Part shown: piece by piece, positions 11,111 to 21,050 of the stretch
How the letters are laid out: the number at the start of each line of letters is the position of its first letter
How positions within the stretch are numbered: the first letter of the stretch is position 1
Assembly: GCA_008973525.1 (NCBI GenBank)
Contig: WACJ01000522.1
Location: 682,001-746,000, forward strand
Direction of reading: 5' to 3'
DNA from: Stenopsyche tienmushanensis
Lineage: Eukaryota; Arthropoda; Insecta; Trichoptera; Stenopsychidae
DNA length: 64,000 nt
Program-made: the position numbers and the translations under genes
The notes under the pieces: model-generated
Seen by the model: the letters and a program-made list of their open reading frames with translations, nothing else
Told to the model about the DNA's origin: nothing
Databases searched by the model: none

Positions 11111-12790
11111 ACGATTGCCATAAACATATTGAAAATTTCGCTTATATTTTGATATTTATTTTATTCTACATTCAATCCGAACAATTTGCTACATTATTAT
11201 TTTTAAAAATCGATCTAATTTCACAATAAAAATATTTTTGTATTTAAATTCTATGACATGAATTTAATTTATTCATTTCATTTTATTTATTTCAGATGCA
11301 ATTTCTTAATAAAACAGTGAGAACATAAGACATGCCATGGAAATATTCATACAGATTTATTTCAGTATTTAAAAAATTAAAATCCGAAGCGATTCGATTA
11401 ATATTCGTATTTTTTTTATGGACGAATTTTGCATATTGTCAAATGTCAAACGATTTCAAAGCAGATCTCTATAATACCGAGTAAAATCAATACTCGCAAT
11501 GGAGCGCTTATGTTTGCAGGCAAATCTTGAGATATTTAATTTCGTTTTATTATATGCGATATAAAAATATTAGGCTCTTAATTACAAGCAATTTTGTTTT
11601 GAATATCTTCACAATGATTTAAATTTACAATACAGGATTATAAATTGAATACATAGTAAAACGAAGTATATTGTTAGGTCTTGTATTTGTTTAAATAAAA
11701 AAATTATAATCTAGACTCAATTATAGATTTGCTGTCAGCAAATTTAAAAATACATTTGATCCAAAATAAGTGAGTGTTCATCAACATTGGCATTCTTCAT
11801 TACGCAGCCGATTTATTATATATTTGATTAAGGTTATACACAATAAAATAAAAAAGTGTTTATAAATTTTCTTTATTTATGAAAATATATACTCGTATTT
11901 AAAGATAACAATATCACAGTCATAATAACATTAATATAATAAAATAATGTAAATAAATCAGATATGTATAGTTCTCATTTATTCAGAACCTAAGGAAGAA
12001 ATTCTTATCATTTAATGGAGTGTATTATAATATTTACAAAACTAAGCTTTTATTCGATAACTATATTGATTATGATGTTCTATTAACGTCGGATCATCTT
12101 AAAATTATATGACTAGAATTGTATTGTATTATGACTTTTAAAAACCATTGTCCCGATTTATTCAATTTATCAACTGTTTTATGTCGCTTTAGCTTCTTAT
12201 TTAAAATCACCAATGGAATTTAATATTCCGGTATGTTTGCATATATATTCCAGAGTACCGCAATGTGTTAATCCTTTTTTTTAAATTACTTTTTCGAATG
12301 CATACATGAAAAGGACCATATTCAAGCTCGCAAGGCGTTAAAATCAGATTTTCAGCAACAAATAACAACATCCCATTTGGTATCGGTATCGGCAGCTTCT
12401 AGACTAAAATAACAGTGGATAGATAAGGATATAGAGTGGTTTTTGTTTACATATAAATTATGTAGCAGATCCCGGTGCAATTTGAAAATATCAATTCCGC
12501 TTGGTTAGATAAGAAATTGATTTTTAAACACACTATCAACATGGAAACAAATATGCAATATGTCACATTATTGTGCTCGTATGCATCGAAAACAATCTCG
12601 GTAGAAGTTATTTATCAGAAAATTATAAAAATATATAAAGAGCTACCGCTATTTCGTTTGAATGTAACGCATCACTCAATAAGTTTGTAGGATGGTATAT
12701 AGTTGGTTAATAATCTTATGTTTAGTTAACAAATTGGAGCAAATTTTCAAAGCAATGCGTTTATAAAGCATTGCTTTTTAATAGGATAAA
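11111..12790. other. AT-rich spacer
   Basis: I see no gene here. ORFs are short and show no family features. The sequence is very AT-rich with poly-A/T runs and many TTTAAAT-type words. Confidence 0.4.
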
Positions 12791-12794
12791 ATAC

Positions 12795-12890
12795 CATTGA
12801 AGCAAAGCAATGGCTTAACAAGTGGTTTGCTGATTTTAAACGTGGCCGTACAAACAACGGTCATAAGCAAGAGAGGCCTTCTTGAAAATG
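12795..12890 (+). mobile_element. Mariner transposase fragment
   Basis: The plus strand reads EAKQWLNKWFADFKRGRTN at about 12799-12855. This is the conserved WFxxFKRGRT block at the end of the mariner helix-turn-helix domain. Stops follow at once. It abuts LINE sequence downstream. Confidence 0.55.
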
Positions 12891-12944
12891 AAGAGTGTGT
12901 TGACATCACGAGACCTCGGTTTGGCTCTCAGACTTCGATTAATA

Positions 12945-13185
12945 CTCTGCTACGTGTTCAGCATCGCTTTGTATGGGTTGGAATCATCATGCAAAAAGCT
13001 TCATGCGTTTGAAATGACGGCGCACAAAAGGATACTGAAAATTTAATGGACTGCCGGAGGATCAATGCCGATGTGCTGACATTAATGGATAAATAGATTG
13101 TACTGGAGTACTTTGGCAATGTCATAAGAAACCCAAAAATATGATCCCCTGCGCCATACAAAACATACAAAAATGGCTCAATGAA
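12945..13185 (+). mobile_element. LINE reverse-transcriptase C-terminal fragment (RTE/CR1-like)
   Basis: With frame breaks, the translation shows LYGLES, then KKLHAFEMTAHKRILKI, then SWTAGGS or similar, and later YFGNVIRNPKY. This order (YGxExWxL, then LxAFExxxxRRxLxI, WTxxxxN, YxGHxxRN) is the thumb and C-terminal region of RTE/CR1-type reverse transcriptases. It is broken and truncated at both ends. Confidence 0.55.
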
Positions 13186-13515
13186 TGGCGTATAAAGACT
13201 AATGAAAGTAAATCTACGCAGTCACTTTTGCTAATAGACGAGAGACATGTCCTCCTGTCTCACTAAATGATTGCCACAAGCAGACATAGTAAAATATTTC
13301 AGTATGCACTTGGACAGACGCTTAGCACGGAAAACGCACATCACTAAGAAAATAAAGCAATTCGAAATTAAAATGAGAAGTCAAATTTATAAACAAAGAC
13401 TAAACACACACCCCAGCCGCCTGGTCGAAGAACTAACCAACCAAACCTTCGGAACGCATAGGCTGAAAAGATATATGGTCCAAGACCTAGAAAAAGACTC
13501 AAATGAATTTGTTTT
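13185..13515 (+). mobile_element. Jockey-family non-LTR retrotransposon fragment
   Basis: The reading frames give WRIKTNESKST, then a RRETCPPVSL-like block, then PQADIVKYFSMHLDRRL and THITKKIKQFEIKMR. Jockey-family RTs carry WRIKxNxxKS, then VKYLGxxLDxxLTWxxHI, in this order. After MRSQIYK the sequence jumps to QRLNTHPSRLVEELTNQTFG, a C-terminal jockey segment, so an internal part is deleted. The first part needs frame changes. Confidence 0.7.
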
Positions 13516-13782
13516 ATTAGTCATCCTGCGAATTTATTCGGTGATGTGTTATATAGCCCTCGTTTATTTAAAAATTTCAGGTTTATAAATTAATCCAAAT
13601 AATGTAGCATTAATCAAACATTAGTCTTTTATCGGGTGTTCATCTGCAGAGTTTTATCTCGAGAGATGTTTGTCTGGAGTTTAAACGAGAGTTGTGTATC
13701 TTTTTCATATAAAAATTACATTTTTATACAAACGGAATTGAGCGAATATCAATTTTAGAGGGATTCAAATCTATTCATGTGG
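13516..13782. other. AT-rich spacer
   Basis: No gene or clear element recognised between the jockey fragment and the pogo-like MITE. Confidence 0.35.
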
Positions 13783-13973
13783 CAGTACAGGTAACCCTCG
13801 GTTTACGCCACTGCTTTATTTAATTCGCCGCGCAATTTCCAGATTCAGCCTACGGTTGACTGATTTACGTCTCAGCGTTGACGTATTTACCGAGCCGCGA
13901 CGTTGTGCATTAGTTAAAATAAGGTTTAATTGAATTAGATTGGCGTAAACCGAGGGCTACTTGTACGGGGACT
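13783..13973. repeat. pogo/Tigger-like MITE
   Basis: Terminal inverted repeats CAGTACAGGTAACCCTCGGT (from 13783) continuing TTTACGCCA, and TTGGCGTAAACCGAGGGCTA (13940-13959) continuing CTTGTACGGGGAC. CAGT...CCTCGGTTTACG is the typical terminus of pogo/Tigger DNA transposons. The roughly 190-bp body has no ORF, so it is non-autonomous. Confidence 0.6.
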
Positions 13974-14450
13974 ATTGATTCATTTAATTGGTTTTGTTTT
14001 CTTTCCATTTTAAGACTATGGACTAAAATAAATTCAATGCAGATCTCATGGAGCAGATTTGACACGCTTGATCTTATTGCGAAGTAAATTCTAAGCATAT
14101 TAAATATTTTCTCTTACAAAAAAACTGATGTTATTAATTTCAGCTGATTTTTAGACTGTGTGCCTTTTCAATTTAATTTTTAACCATATTCAGTGACAAT
14201 AAGGAAGCTTATTTTAAATAAATTCAATGAGTCATAAAAGGTTCTTATATTACATGTAACTTTTAAGTAGGTATGAAATCTATCTTATATTTCCAATTAA
14301 ATAATTTATAAACGGAGCTTATTGCAATTGTTACTTGATTGTTGTGTTGTCACTTATATAATTATTGAAATAGTACTCTAAGCATCTTTACTAGATCTTG
14401 TTTATAATTTAATTTAAAAAAAACACTTTTATATGTAAACATCTCATAAA

Positions 14451-14672
14451 TTAACTCTATTGCGTGGGGGCGACTCTTTTAATTCCCAACGCTTGGCGAT
14501 GGAAGACTCGCAGGTGAGCATTTTGTACAGAAAGCATATTAATCCTGTATCATTAATCATTAGTCTCACAGACTGTAAACATTCAATATGCACATGAAGT
14601 TTACACCACATGTAAGGTGATAAGAGAGCGGATTAAAAGAATCGTATACAAGTCTCCCATCGCAAGAGTTAA
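14451..14672. repeat. TTAA-flanked MITE with long terminal inverted repeats
   Basis: TTAACTCTATTGCGTGGGGG at 14451 pairs with the inverse end CCCATCGCAAGAGTTAA closing at 14672. The arms continue inward (GACTCTTTTAAT against ATTAAAAGAATC). TTAA at both edges fits piggyBac-type target duplication. The string ATGGAAGACTCGCAG followed by GTGAGC inside it mimics a first exon but belongs to the repeat. Confidence 0.65.
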
Positions 14673-15949
14673 TATTTTAATCAAAGACTTTTTCAATGGT
14701 GATAAATATTAGGTATTTTATAAAGTTCTCACATTTTATCAATAACATATTCCAATTAAATCTGTTATCATAGGATTAATAATCTATTTCATTTTACTAC
14801 TGAATTTTAATGATGTTTCATATTCTTCAGGCATAATTTTAAAGTTATTTCTGAATAAATTTTTATTTTGTTCTAATTTCATCAAAGACTTTTGAATCAG
14901 TTATTTATTTTTATAAAATTCCTTATTTGTTTTCAGCATATCAAATAAATAATAGTAGCAAATCTTATTGTATTTAAAAAAGCAAATATATTGTAAAACT
15001 GAATTAGGAAAAGACTCTTCAATAATTTTATCAAGAAAAAAAAATTCAAACTCAAATAATAAAAAGTGGGAGAACTTATCGCATACTCAAAATACTAAAA
15101 ATAATAACTCAAGAGTGTCATCTGCTTGCTCAAATTTTTTTTGGTAATTGTACAATCTGTATGAAGTAATATTTTGCATTAAAATTGCTCTCGATTAATG
15201 TATTCTCAGGGCGTATTTGTTAGTCCCTATTTGACTTTGTGAATGTAATTATTTACATATTTAAATTATCATTACGAAAACAAATTATTTTCTTTCACCT
15301 CTTAGCATGGGGAGTCATCAATTTTTACATTTCCGGGAAGCGATCGTAGGCCATTCCGTCGGGGTTTCCACCGTTTATATAGAGTTTGGTTCGATGCAAA
15401 ATGTCGGATCAAAGCATTCCTGCAAATCTTTTATGATATCATTATTGGAAGACAAATCTGGCAAATGTTTCTGTCAACATGTCAATGTTAAAAGAGCCAA
15501 AGAGCCAAAAAAAAGTAAATGATTTCTCATTTGGACATTTTACGTTACGTCCCCGTCTTTACTATAAATTAACAAATTAATCACATATTTAAATATTTCG
15601 TTTGTTTTATATTAAATATTCATTTGTTTCGAAGTTGTTTAATTTAATAATAAATTTTATTTTAACGGAGATGTGTGTAAGTTACAAATAGGAATGTTCC
15701 TGAATAAAATTTCCTGGAGATGTGAACACTATAATAAGTTTTGCAGTATTTTTGTCTACTTTTACAGTTTCAATTTTAAAGAAAGATTTTATTTAATGAA
15801 AAAATAGTATAGAATTTGTCTAATTTTAAATAGTCTTTTTGTCAAATTGAATAAAAGTTTTTCAGTCAATTTTGCAAATTTTCTAAATGTAGAATATAAA
15901 AATTGAATTTTGACTCTGTAACTTTTTCATAAGTGTTTAGTTATAAGTC
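14673..15949. other. AT-rich spacer
   Basis: No supported gene. Long A/T-rich runs with short ORFs, for example a 71-codon plus-strand frame at 15307-15522 without recognisable features. Confidence 0.35.
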
Positions 15950-17000
15950 TGCAGTATGTCATTCAAGATACCGAACGATCCGGAAAGCGATCGAGGGCAG
16001 TCGCGCAACACGGTTCTATGAGACTGTCGCTTTGCTCCTCGACGACAAGCGGACGTCGCTTCTCCGGACGAGGCGGGCAGCGCTCGGACTTGTCTTCGGA
16101 GGGCAGGAGGGTTTGGAGCTAGTGCGGAGATAAATGAGTAAATGATATTTTCATCCTTAAAACTATATTTAAATTACAAAGTGGATTATTCAGATATTAA
16201 TTTCCGATGGGTGTGGATTCGTCGAGAACGACGTCGATATCGGACGAGCTATCGAATCCGGGCGAAAGCTCGAGAGTCAAGGGACGCAGACGGCCGTTCG
16301 TTCCCCTCAGCTCGGCGGGTTCCCCTGCGCGTTTTTTCATTTGAAACGGACGCGAACCGACAGTGGAATTTAGCGTTCGACGTTTCGCGCCCCGTCGGCC
16401 GCCCCTATAAGAGTGTGTCTTCAGTGAAGTCGAGCCGTTTCGCGTCCGGACGGGGCTCCGGATTGATATGGAAGGGCTCGTGCCGGCGACTGTCCGAACC
16501 CTGCGGACGACGGGGGCGCGTCGGCCCTCGGGGGCGAGGGCGAGGACGGGGCCCCCGGGGGCGATTCTCCGCCGGACGCTCGATTCTCCCGCGGCCTTCG
16601 TGCATTTTGCGAAAGCGCATCAGCGGCGGCGGCGGCGCACGGAAGCGCGCCCCCAGCGCCGGGAAGAGGGGCGGAGGCGGGGGCATCGGCGGAAACGGAT
16701 GTCGCGGCATCAACGGCGGGGGCGGCCGCGGGCGCATTTGCGGCGGTGGAAGCGGAAGTGGCATCGGCGGGCGCAGAAATCGCCCGCGAAGAGGAAGCGG
16801 CGGCCCGTATGGACCCGGCCCCGGTCCGGGGCCCGGAGGCGGACGGAGCGGCGGACCCGGACCGGGTCTGAGTCGCGGCCGAAGCGGGAAGCCCTGCTTG
16901 CGCGCTCGCCTCGGCGACGCCCGCCTCATCCCGTTCGGCACCACCATGACGCGCCCCCGCGCCCCGCCACCCTCGCACTGTCAATAACGACGCGGCCCGA
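15950..17000. other. GC-rich, CpG-rich island with overlapping open frames
   Basis: A sharp switch from AT-rich to strongly GC- and CpG-rich sequence, strongest at 16440-16980, reverting to AT-rich by about 17040. Plus-strand ORFs at 16142-16987 (Gly/Arg-rich) and 16468-17079 (Arg-rich), and minus-strand ORFs at 16405-16947 (Pro-rich) and 16421-17014 (Ala/Ser-rich), overlap. High GC alone removes most stops, so openness is weak evidence. In AT-rich insect genomes such islands usually mark a coding exon or promoter. Confidence 0.6.
16405..16947 (-). CDS. Candidate proline-rich protein or exon
   Basis: Of the overlapping frames in the GC island this one reads most like natural low-complexity protein. 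An Arg/Pro/Gly N-terminal half (GPGPGPGPYGPPLPLRGRF) leads to a Pro/Met/Phe block (PRHPFPPMPPPPPLFPALG). The C-terminus is not Pro-rich (HINPEPRPDAKRLDFTEDTL, then Leu and a stop). Proline codons are mostly CCG. It starts at the first ATG, with an in-frame stop 12 codons upstream. A possible splice acceptor (TTATTGACAG) lies just upstream near 16980, so it could be a terminal exon. I recognise no domain. The Ala-rich minus-strand frame and the plus-strand frames are alternatives. Confidence 0.3.
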   Translation of the reverse strand: MVVPNGMRRASPRRARKQGFPLRPRLRPGPGPPLRPPPGPGPGPGPYGPPLPLRGRFLRPPMPLPLPPPQMRPRPPPPLMPRHPFPPMPPPPPLFPALGARFRAPPPPLMRFRKMHEGRGRIERPAENRPRGPRPRPRPRGPTRPRRPQGSDSRRHEPFHINPEPRPDAKRLDFTEDTLL

Positions 17001-17049
17001 TCCGACGCGAACACAAACGATCAAAACAATATCGCGACCCGCCAATATT

Positions 17050-18479
17050 TTTTATTATAAATCGAATCGTTATCAATAAACGATTCGACATCTAGAAACA
17101 CTCACGCCAAAAAATATATTTCGCTCCTTAAAATATATTCCGCTCCATTTAGACAGTGTGCTTTTTATTTTTAAATGGCAATTAAATAACATTTTTAATA
17201 ATGGCAACATTTCACAAAGGAAAGGAATTTCAAAGGTGGAATGAAAATCAACCGTTTGAATGCAAGTCTTTCTATTAGAAAATTGAATACATAAGATTTT
17301 CGATTAAAGCGTTTCGTTCGTATTGCCATACTACGGGAATATGCTTGATTATAACCTAGTAAGTTCGGATTTGTTCCCTTTTTTTTCACGCTAATTTCCT
17401 TAAACTACGTCCAGAATCGATGTCAAAATTTTTCTAAGAAACAAAATTGACACGATCGCTTTGTCCTATTATCAATATTCGATTAATTAATGTTTACAAC
17501 TTTCAGACATAAAAAAGTAAAATAATTCCATCTATCCGCATATAAAAGGCCTCTAAAACTCCATTTTTGAAATAAAATTGCACATGATTATTATTGAACT
17601 ACAGGCAATAAAATCTATATTGTTGCAGCGAGACGTTCTTCACCAGCAAACCGTATTTAAACACCGATCTGCTCTACATTAAAATAATGATTTCCAATTT
17701 AATTAATGTTTTTACGATATATACTATTGTTGAAATACGTGATAAATACAAATATCGCATTAACTTTTTATTATTTTAAGAAAACTTTCCACGGGTCATA
17801 TTTCTCTAAAAGCACATAATAACAAACAAGGGTTACTCTTAACACAATCTGATTAATAAATCCAAATTAAGCAACAGGTCTCATGCGTGAAAAGCAATGT
17901 TAACTATAAGTATGAGAATTACTAAAATTGAAAACATTATTTTGTAAAAATTTAATCATGTATATTAATTATTTACAGATCAGATGCGCAATTGCTATAT
18001 CGAGGAATAACTCTACAATGTACTAATAGCATTTTTTAAAAATGCAAATTATTAATAGCGGTACTTTAAAAACTCTGCATTCTTGGGAAAACTTTACAAT
18101 AGCACACAATCAGTTTATGTAGTTGTTTATAATCATTTATGTCAAAGTACAAATACAATAATAATGTATTGACGTCCCTATTATTTTCCAAGATATCGAT
18201 ATATCTTGACATTTTAAAAAAATAGTTCAGAGTTCACTGCATGCTAATTTATGACGTATGAAGTATTTACATTTTTCCCTAGAAGGCACATCATCATGAG
18301 ATTTTTTGCTAATTAGACATCCGTTAGTCGAAAACAATACATAGCGTATTTTCAACAGTTAAACTCACACGAGTTTTATATTCCAATTTCATTGTCAAAA
18401 CACTATCTGAAAATCTGCATATTAATAACAGATGTTGACGCTCGATAGAAATTATTGTGAAATGAAAACAATCTTAGAC
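17050..18479. other. AT-rich spacer
   Basis: No supported gene; ORFs are short and featureless. It separates the GC island from the small candidate gene. Confidence 0.35.
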
Positions 18480-18743
18480 TTAATGAATGACAATAGCCCG
18501 GGCCTTCGAATCAGTCACAATAAAAATGTTTTGTTTCTGTTCTATATTCTCTGACCGAGCTCGAGTGATCTGCTTTGAAACTAAATAAAAACAAGTAAAT
18601 CGATGTATAAAACAAACAATGAACAGTATACAAGATGCATTAAAAAACAAAGCGGAAAAAAAAATCAGCGGCTGTCGTTTACTTCTAATAATACACTCAC
18701 CATCTTCGATAGACGCCAACTCATAGCAATAAATCTGTTTCAT
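18480..18743 (-). CDS. Candidate small two-exon gene, 47 residues
   Basis: Exon 1 (18743-18701) starts with ATG and reads MKQIYCYELASIED, ending in a strong donor (GATG then GTGAGTGT). The intron ends at an acceptor TTTTTATTTAG. Exon 2 (18580-18480) continues in phase as VSKQITRARSENIEQKQNIF, then IVTDSKARAIVIH and a stop. The unspliced frame is also open through the intron, so the splice model is not forced by stops. I do not recognise the product and see no signal peptide or membrane segment. A more GC-balanced stretch at 18790-18960 could be its 5' UTR or promoter. Confidence 0.35.
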   Translation of the reverse strand: MKQIYCYELASIEDGECIIRSKRQPLIFFSALFFNASCILFIVCFIHRFTCFYLVSKQITRARSENIEQKQNIFIVTDSKARAIVIH

Positions 18744-18960
18744 TTTAATCTTCGGCTATTTGTGTAAAACTAATGAATAGCAATTCAACATGTGACATCG
18801 TCCATCTCGCTGACAGTCGTTGCACGAGAGCGTATTCGATTTTTTTAAACTGCAAACAGACATCAAACTATGCATTGCGTATTATCAATTCAGAGATCGC
18901 CTAAAAGATGAATGGAGCGAGTTCGCGCACGGGCTAAAGCCAACGGGAAAAAAAGTACTA

Positions 18961-19830
18961 AACGATAATTTTATAAGACGAATTGAAATAAAATAAGATC
19001 GTTTATCGCAATAATAACAATTTTTTTATTATTTTCTTCATAAACATTCATTGGACAAATGTAATACAAGTAATGCATACAGTAAATTTATATATAACTA
19101 AATAAGAGAATCGTCATAGTGACAAAATAATATCCGCTTGCAGCAATTCTGGGACTGCCGATATCAAATTTTTAGCGGTGCTCATCGTGCGTCCATTTTG
19201 GAAAAATAAAGTAGCGATGCGATCGCAGAAGAATGGAAATTCTCACCGTTGCATCGTTTCGATTTGTATGCAATTTTTTAACGAGCATTGCAAAATCGCT
19301 TATCTTTCCGAGCTCGGCTCCGCGTCGAAGGGTGAACTATAGCCCCCCCGATGGGACCCGATGTGGATAAATTTATAATTAAAAATATGTTCTATAATAT
19401 GGCATTTTCGAATCTCGCTCCGCAGACGACCGGCGAAACCGCGAAGACTGGGCAAACTTTTCCGATGCCAGAGTCGAATCGACAATTGTGACATACAACA
19501 AAAATAACAAGAGAATGCTCGTATTTTTTTTACGAGGTCGAATATAATCGATGACCGTTCGCGTCAGAAAAAAAATTATCAAACTTGATAAGATCCCCTC
19601 CGATGCTCTCTACGCTGAACGGCGGCAGCTCGCAGTTTGTAGAGTTAAAAAATACAAAAATCAATTTTGTTAGAAAATATTTAATCGTCTAATAGAAATT
19701 TAAAATATTCGAGACGGGCGATCGAGAAAACGCCGGCGACTGACGCGCCGCTCTCGCGCTCCGCCTCGGGGCGTTTCGGAGACGCGGGACCCCGTCGGCG
19801 GAGCGGCGGGGCCTCGCCCTCGCGTGGCGC
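18961..19830. other. Spacer and probable 3' UTR of the PRPP synthetase gene
   Basis: No separate gene recognised. The part nearest 19830 is GC-rich and is probably the 3' UTR of the minus-strand ribose-phosphate pyrophosphokinase gene. ORFs at 19300-19582 on the minus strand have no family features. Confidence 0.35.
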
Positions 19831-20787
19831 TCAATAGGGGACGTTGGAGAAGAGATAGGAGACGGACTCGCCGTTGTGCGTCCGGCGCACCGCCTCCGCG
19901 AACATCATCGAGACGTCGATGCACTGAATCTTGGGACAGTCTTTCATGTGCTTGTCTTGGGGGATGGTGTTCGTGACGACGACGGCCTCGAAGCAGGCGT
20001 TGTTGATGCGCGAGATGGCCGGGCCGGAGAAGATGCCGTGCGTGAGGATGGCGTAGACCTTCGTGGCGCCGGCCTCGAGCAGCTTCTCGGCGGCGTGGCA
20101 GATGGTGCCGCAGGTGTCGGCCATGTCGTCGACGAGGATGGCGACGCGGTCGCGCACGTCGCCGACGAGCACCATGGAGGCGACCTCGTTCGCCTTCTTG
20201 CGCTCCTTGTGGATGAGCGCGAACTCGACGTTGAGGCGGTCGGCGATGGAGGTGACGCGCTTGGCGCCGCCGGCGTCCGGCGACACGACGATGCTCGTCC
20301 GCCACTCGGAGATGTTCTCCTTGATCCACTTGAGCACGGCCGGCTCCGCGAACAGGTTGTCTACGGGGATGTCGAAGAAGCCCTGGATCTGCGACGCGTG
20401 CAGGTCCATCGTGATGATGTGGTCGGCCCCGGCGACCGAGAGCATGTTGGCGACGAGCTTGGCCGAGATGGGCGCGCGGCTCTTGTCCTTCTTGTCCTGG
20501 CGCGCATACGGGAAGCACGGGATGACGGCGGTGACGCGCGATGCGGACGCGATCTTGCACGCGTTGATCATGATCAGCAGCTCCATGAGGTTGTCGTTGA
20601 TCTCGCCGCTACCGCTCTGCACGATGTACACATCCTCGCCGCGCACCGACTCGCCGATCTCCACGCACGTCTCCAAGTTGCTGAACTTCTTCGTCACCAC
20701 CTTGCCGAGGTCGATGCCGAGCCGGTCGACGATGCGCTGCGCGAGGTCCGCGTGCGACGTCCCGCTGAACACCTTGATGTTCGGCAT
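19831..20787 (-). CDS. Prps: Ribose-phosphate pyrophosphokinase (PRPP synthetase), intronless
   Basis: Makes 5-phosphoribosyl-1-pyrophosphate from ribose 5-phosphate and ATP in the cytosol, feeding purine, pyrimidine and NAD synthesis. From [12 protein letters not shown] at 20787 the frame gives 318 residues, the usual length of animal PRPS1/2, without gaps. Visible motifs are [20 protein letters not shown] (ATP-binding loop), [18 protein letters not shown] (metal-binding His), the flexible loop KERKKANEV, and the PRPP-binding loop [10 protein letters not shown]. It ends YLFSNVPY and stop. The same frame stays open upstream to ATGs at 20895 and 20988, giving an Arg/Ser/Ala-rich extension of 36 or 67 residues. 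This could be an insect isoform N-terminus or open by high GC. The CDS is one strongly GC-rich exon in AT-rich surroundings. Confidence 0.95.
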   Translation of the reverse strand: MPNIKVFSGTSHADLAQRIVDRLGIDLGKVVTKKFSNLETCVEIGESVRGEDVYIVQSGSGEINDNLMELLIMINACKIASASRVTAVIPCFPYARQDKKDKSRAPISAKLVANMLSVAGADHIITMDLHASQIQGFFDIPVDNLFAEPAVLKWIKENISEWRTSIVVSPDAGGAKRVTSIADRLNVEFALIHKERKKANEVASMVLVGDVRDRVAILVDDMADTCGTICHAAEKLLEAGATKVYAILTHGIFSGPAISRINNACFEAVVVTNTIPQDKHMKDCPKIQCIDVSMMFAEAVRRTHNGESVSYLFSNVPY

Positions 20788-21050
20788 CCTGTCGGCGATG
20801 ATCGGGGCCGAGGAGGCTGCGGCGCTCGAACCGTTCTGTCCGCCCTGGCCGCGCAACAGACTCTTGACTCGCAGGCTCGCGGGCAACAAGGGCATAACCC
20901 GAGTCAACCGGCAGCCCCGCGAGCGCCCGCCACGCTTGCCAACCGCGCACTCGACCTCGACGCGGGCGGTCGACGACCGAATGCGCAACGTGCTCCAATT
21001 TTAACAAAACGATCCAGCGCTCGCACATCTGCGCTCTTACAAATTAATAA
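20788..21050 (-). promoter_or_regulatory. 5' region of the PRPP synthetase gene (UTR or N-terminal extension)
   Basis: GC-rich up to about 21000, then abruptly AT-rich, which suggests transcription starts near 21000-21050. In-frame ATGs lie at 20895 ([11 protein letters not shown]) and 20988. No TATA box can be assigned with confidence. Confidence 0.35.

Noticed and set aside
14510..14535. ATGGAAGACTCGCAG followed by GTGAGC, resembling a first coding exon
   Set aside because: It lies inside a TTAA-flanked MITE with long inverted repeats, which explains the sequence better.
16405..16426. CTATAA plus TCAGT as TATA box and initiator on the plus strand
   Set aside because: The spacing of about 17 bases is too short for a normal TATA-initiator pair, and the sequence is also the stop region of the minus-strand ORF.
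19700..20560. 286-codon minus-strand ORF overlapping PRPP synthetase in another frame
   Set aside because: Arg/His-rich frame shadow of the intact enzyme frame.
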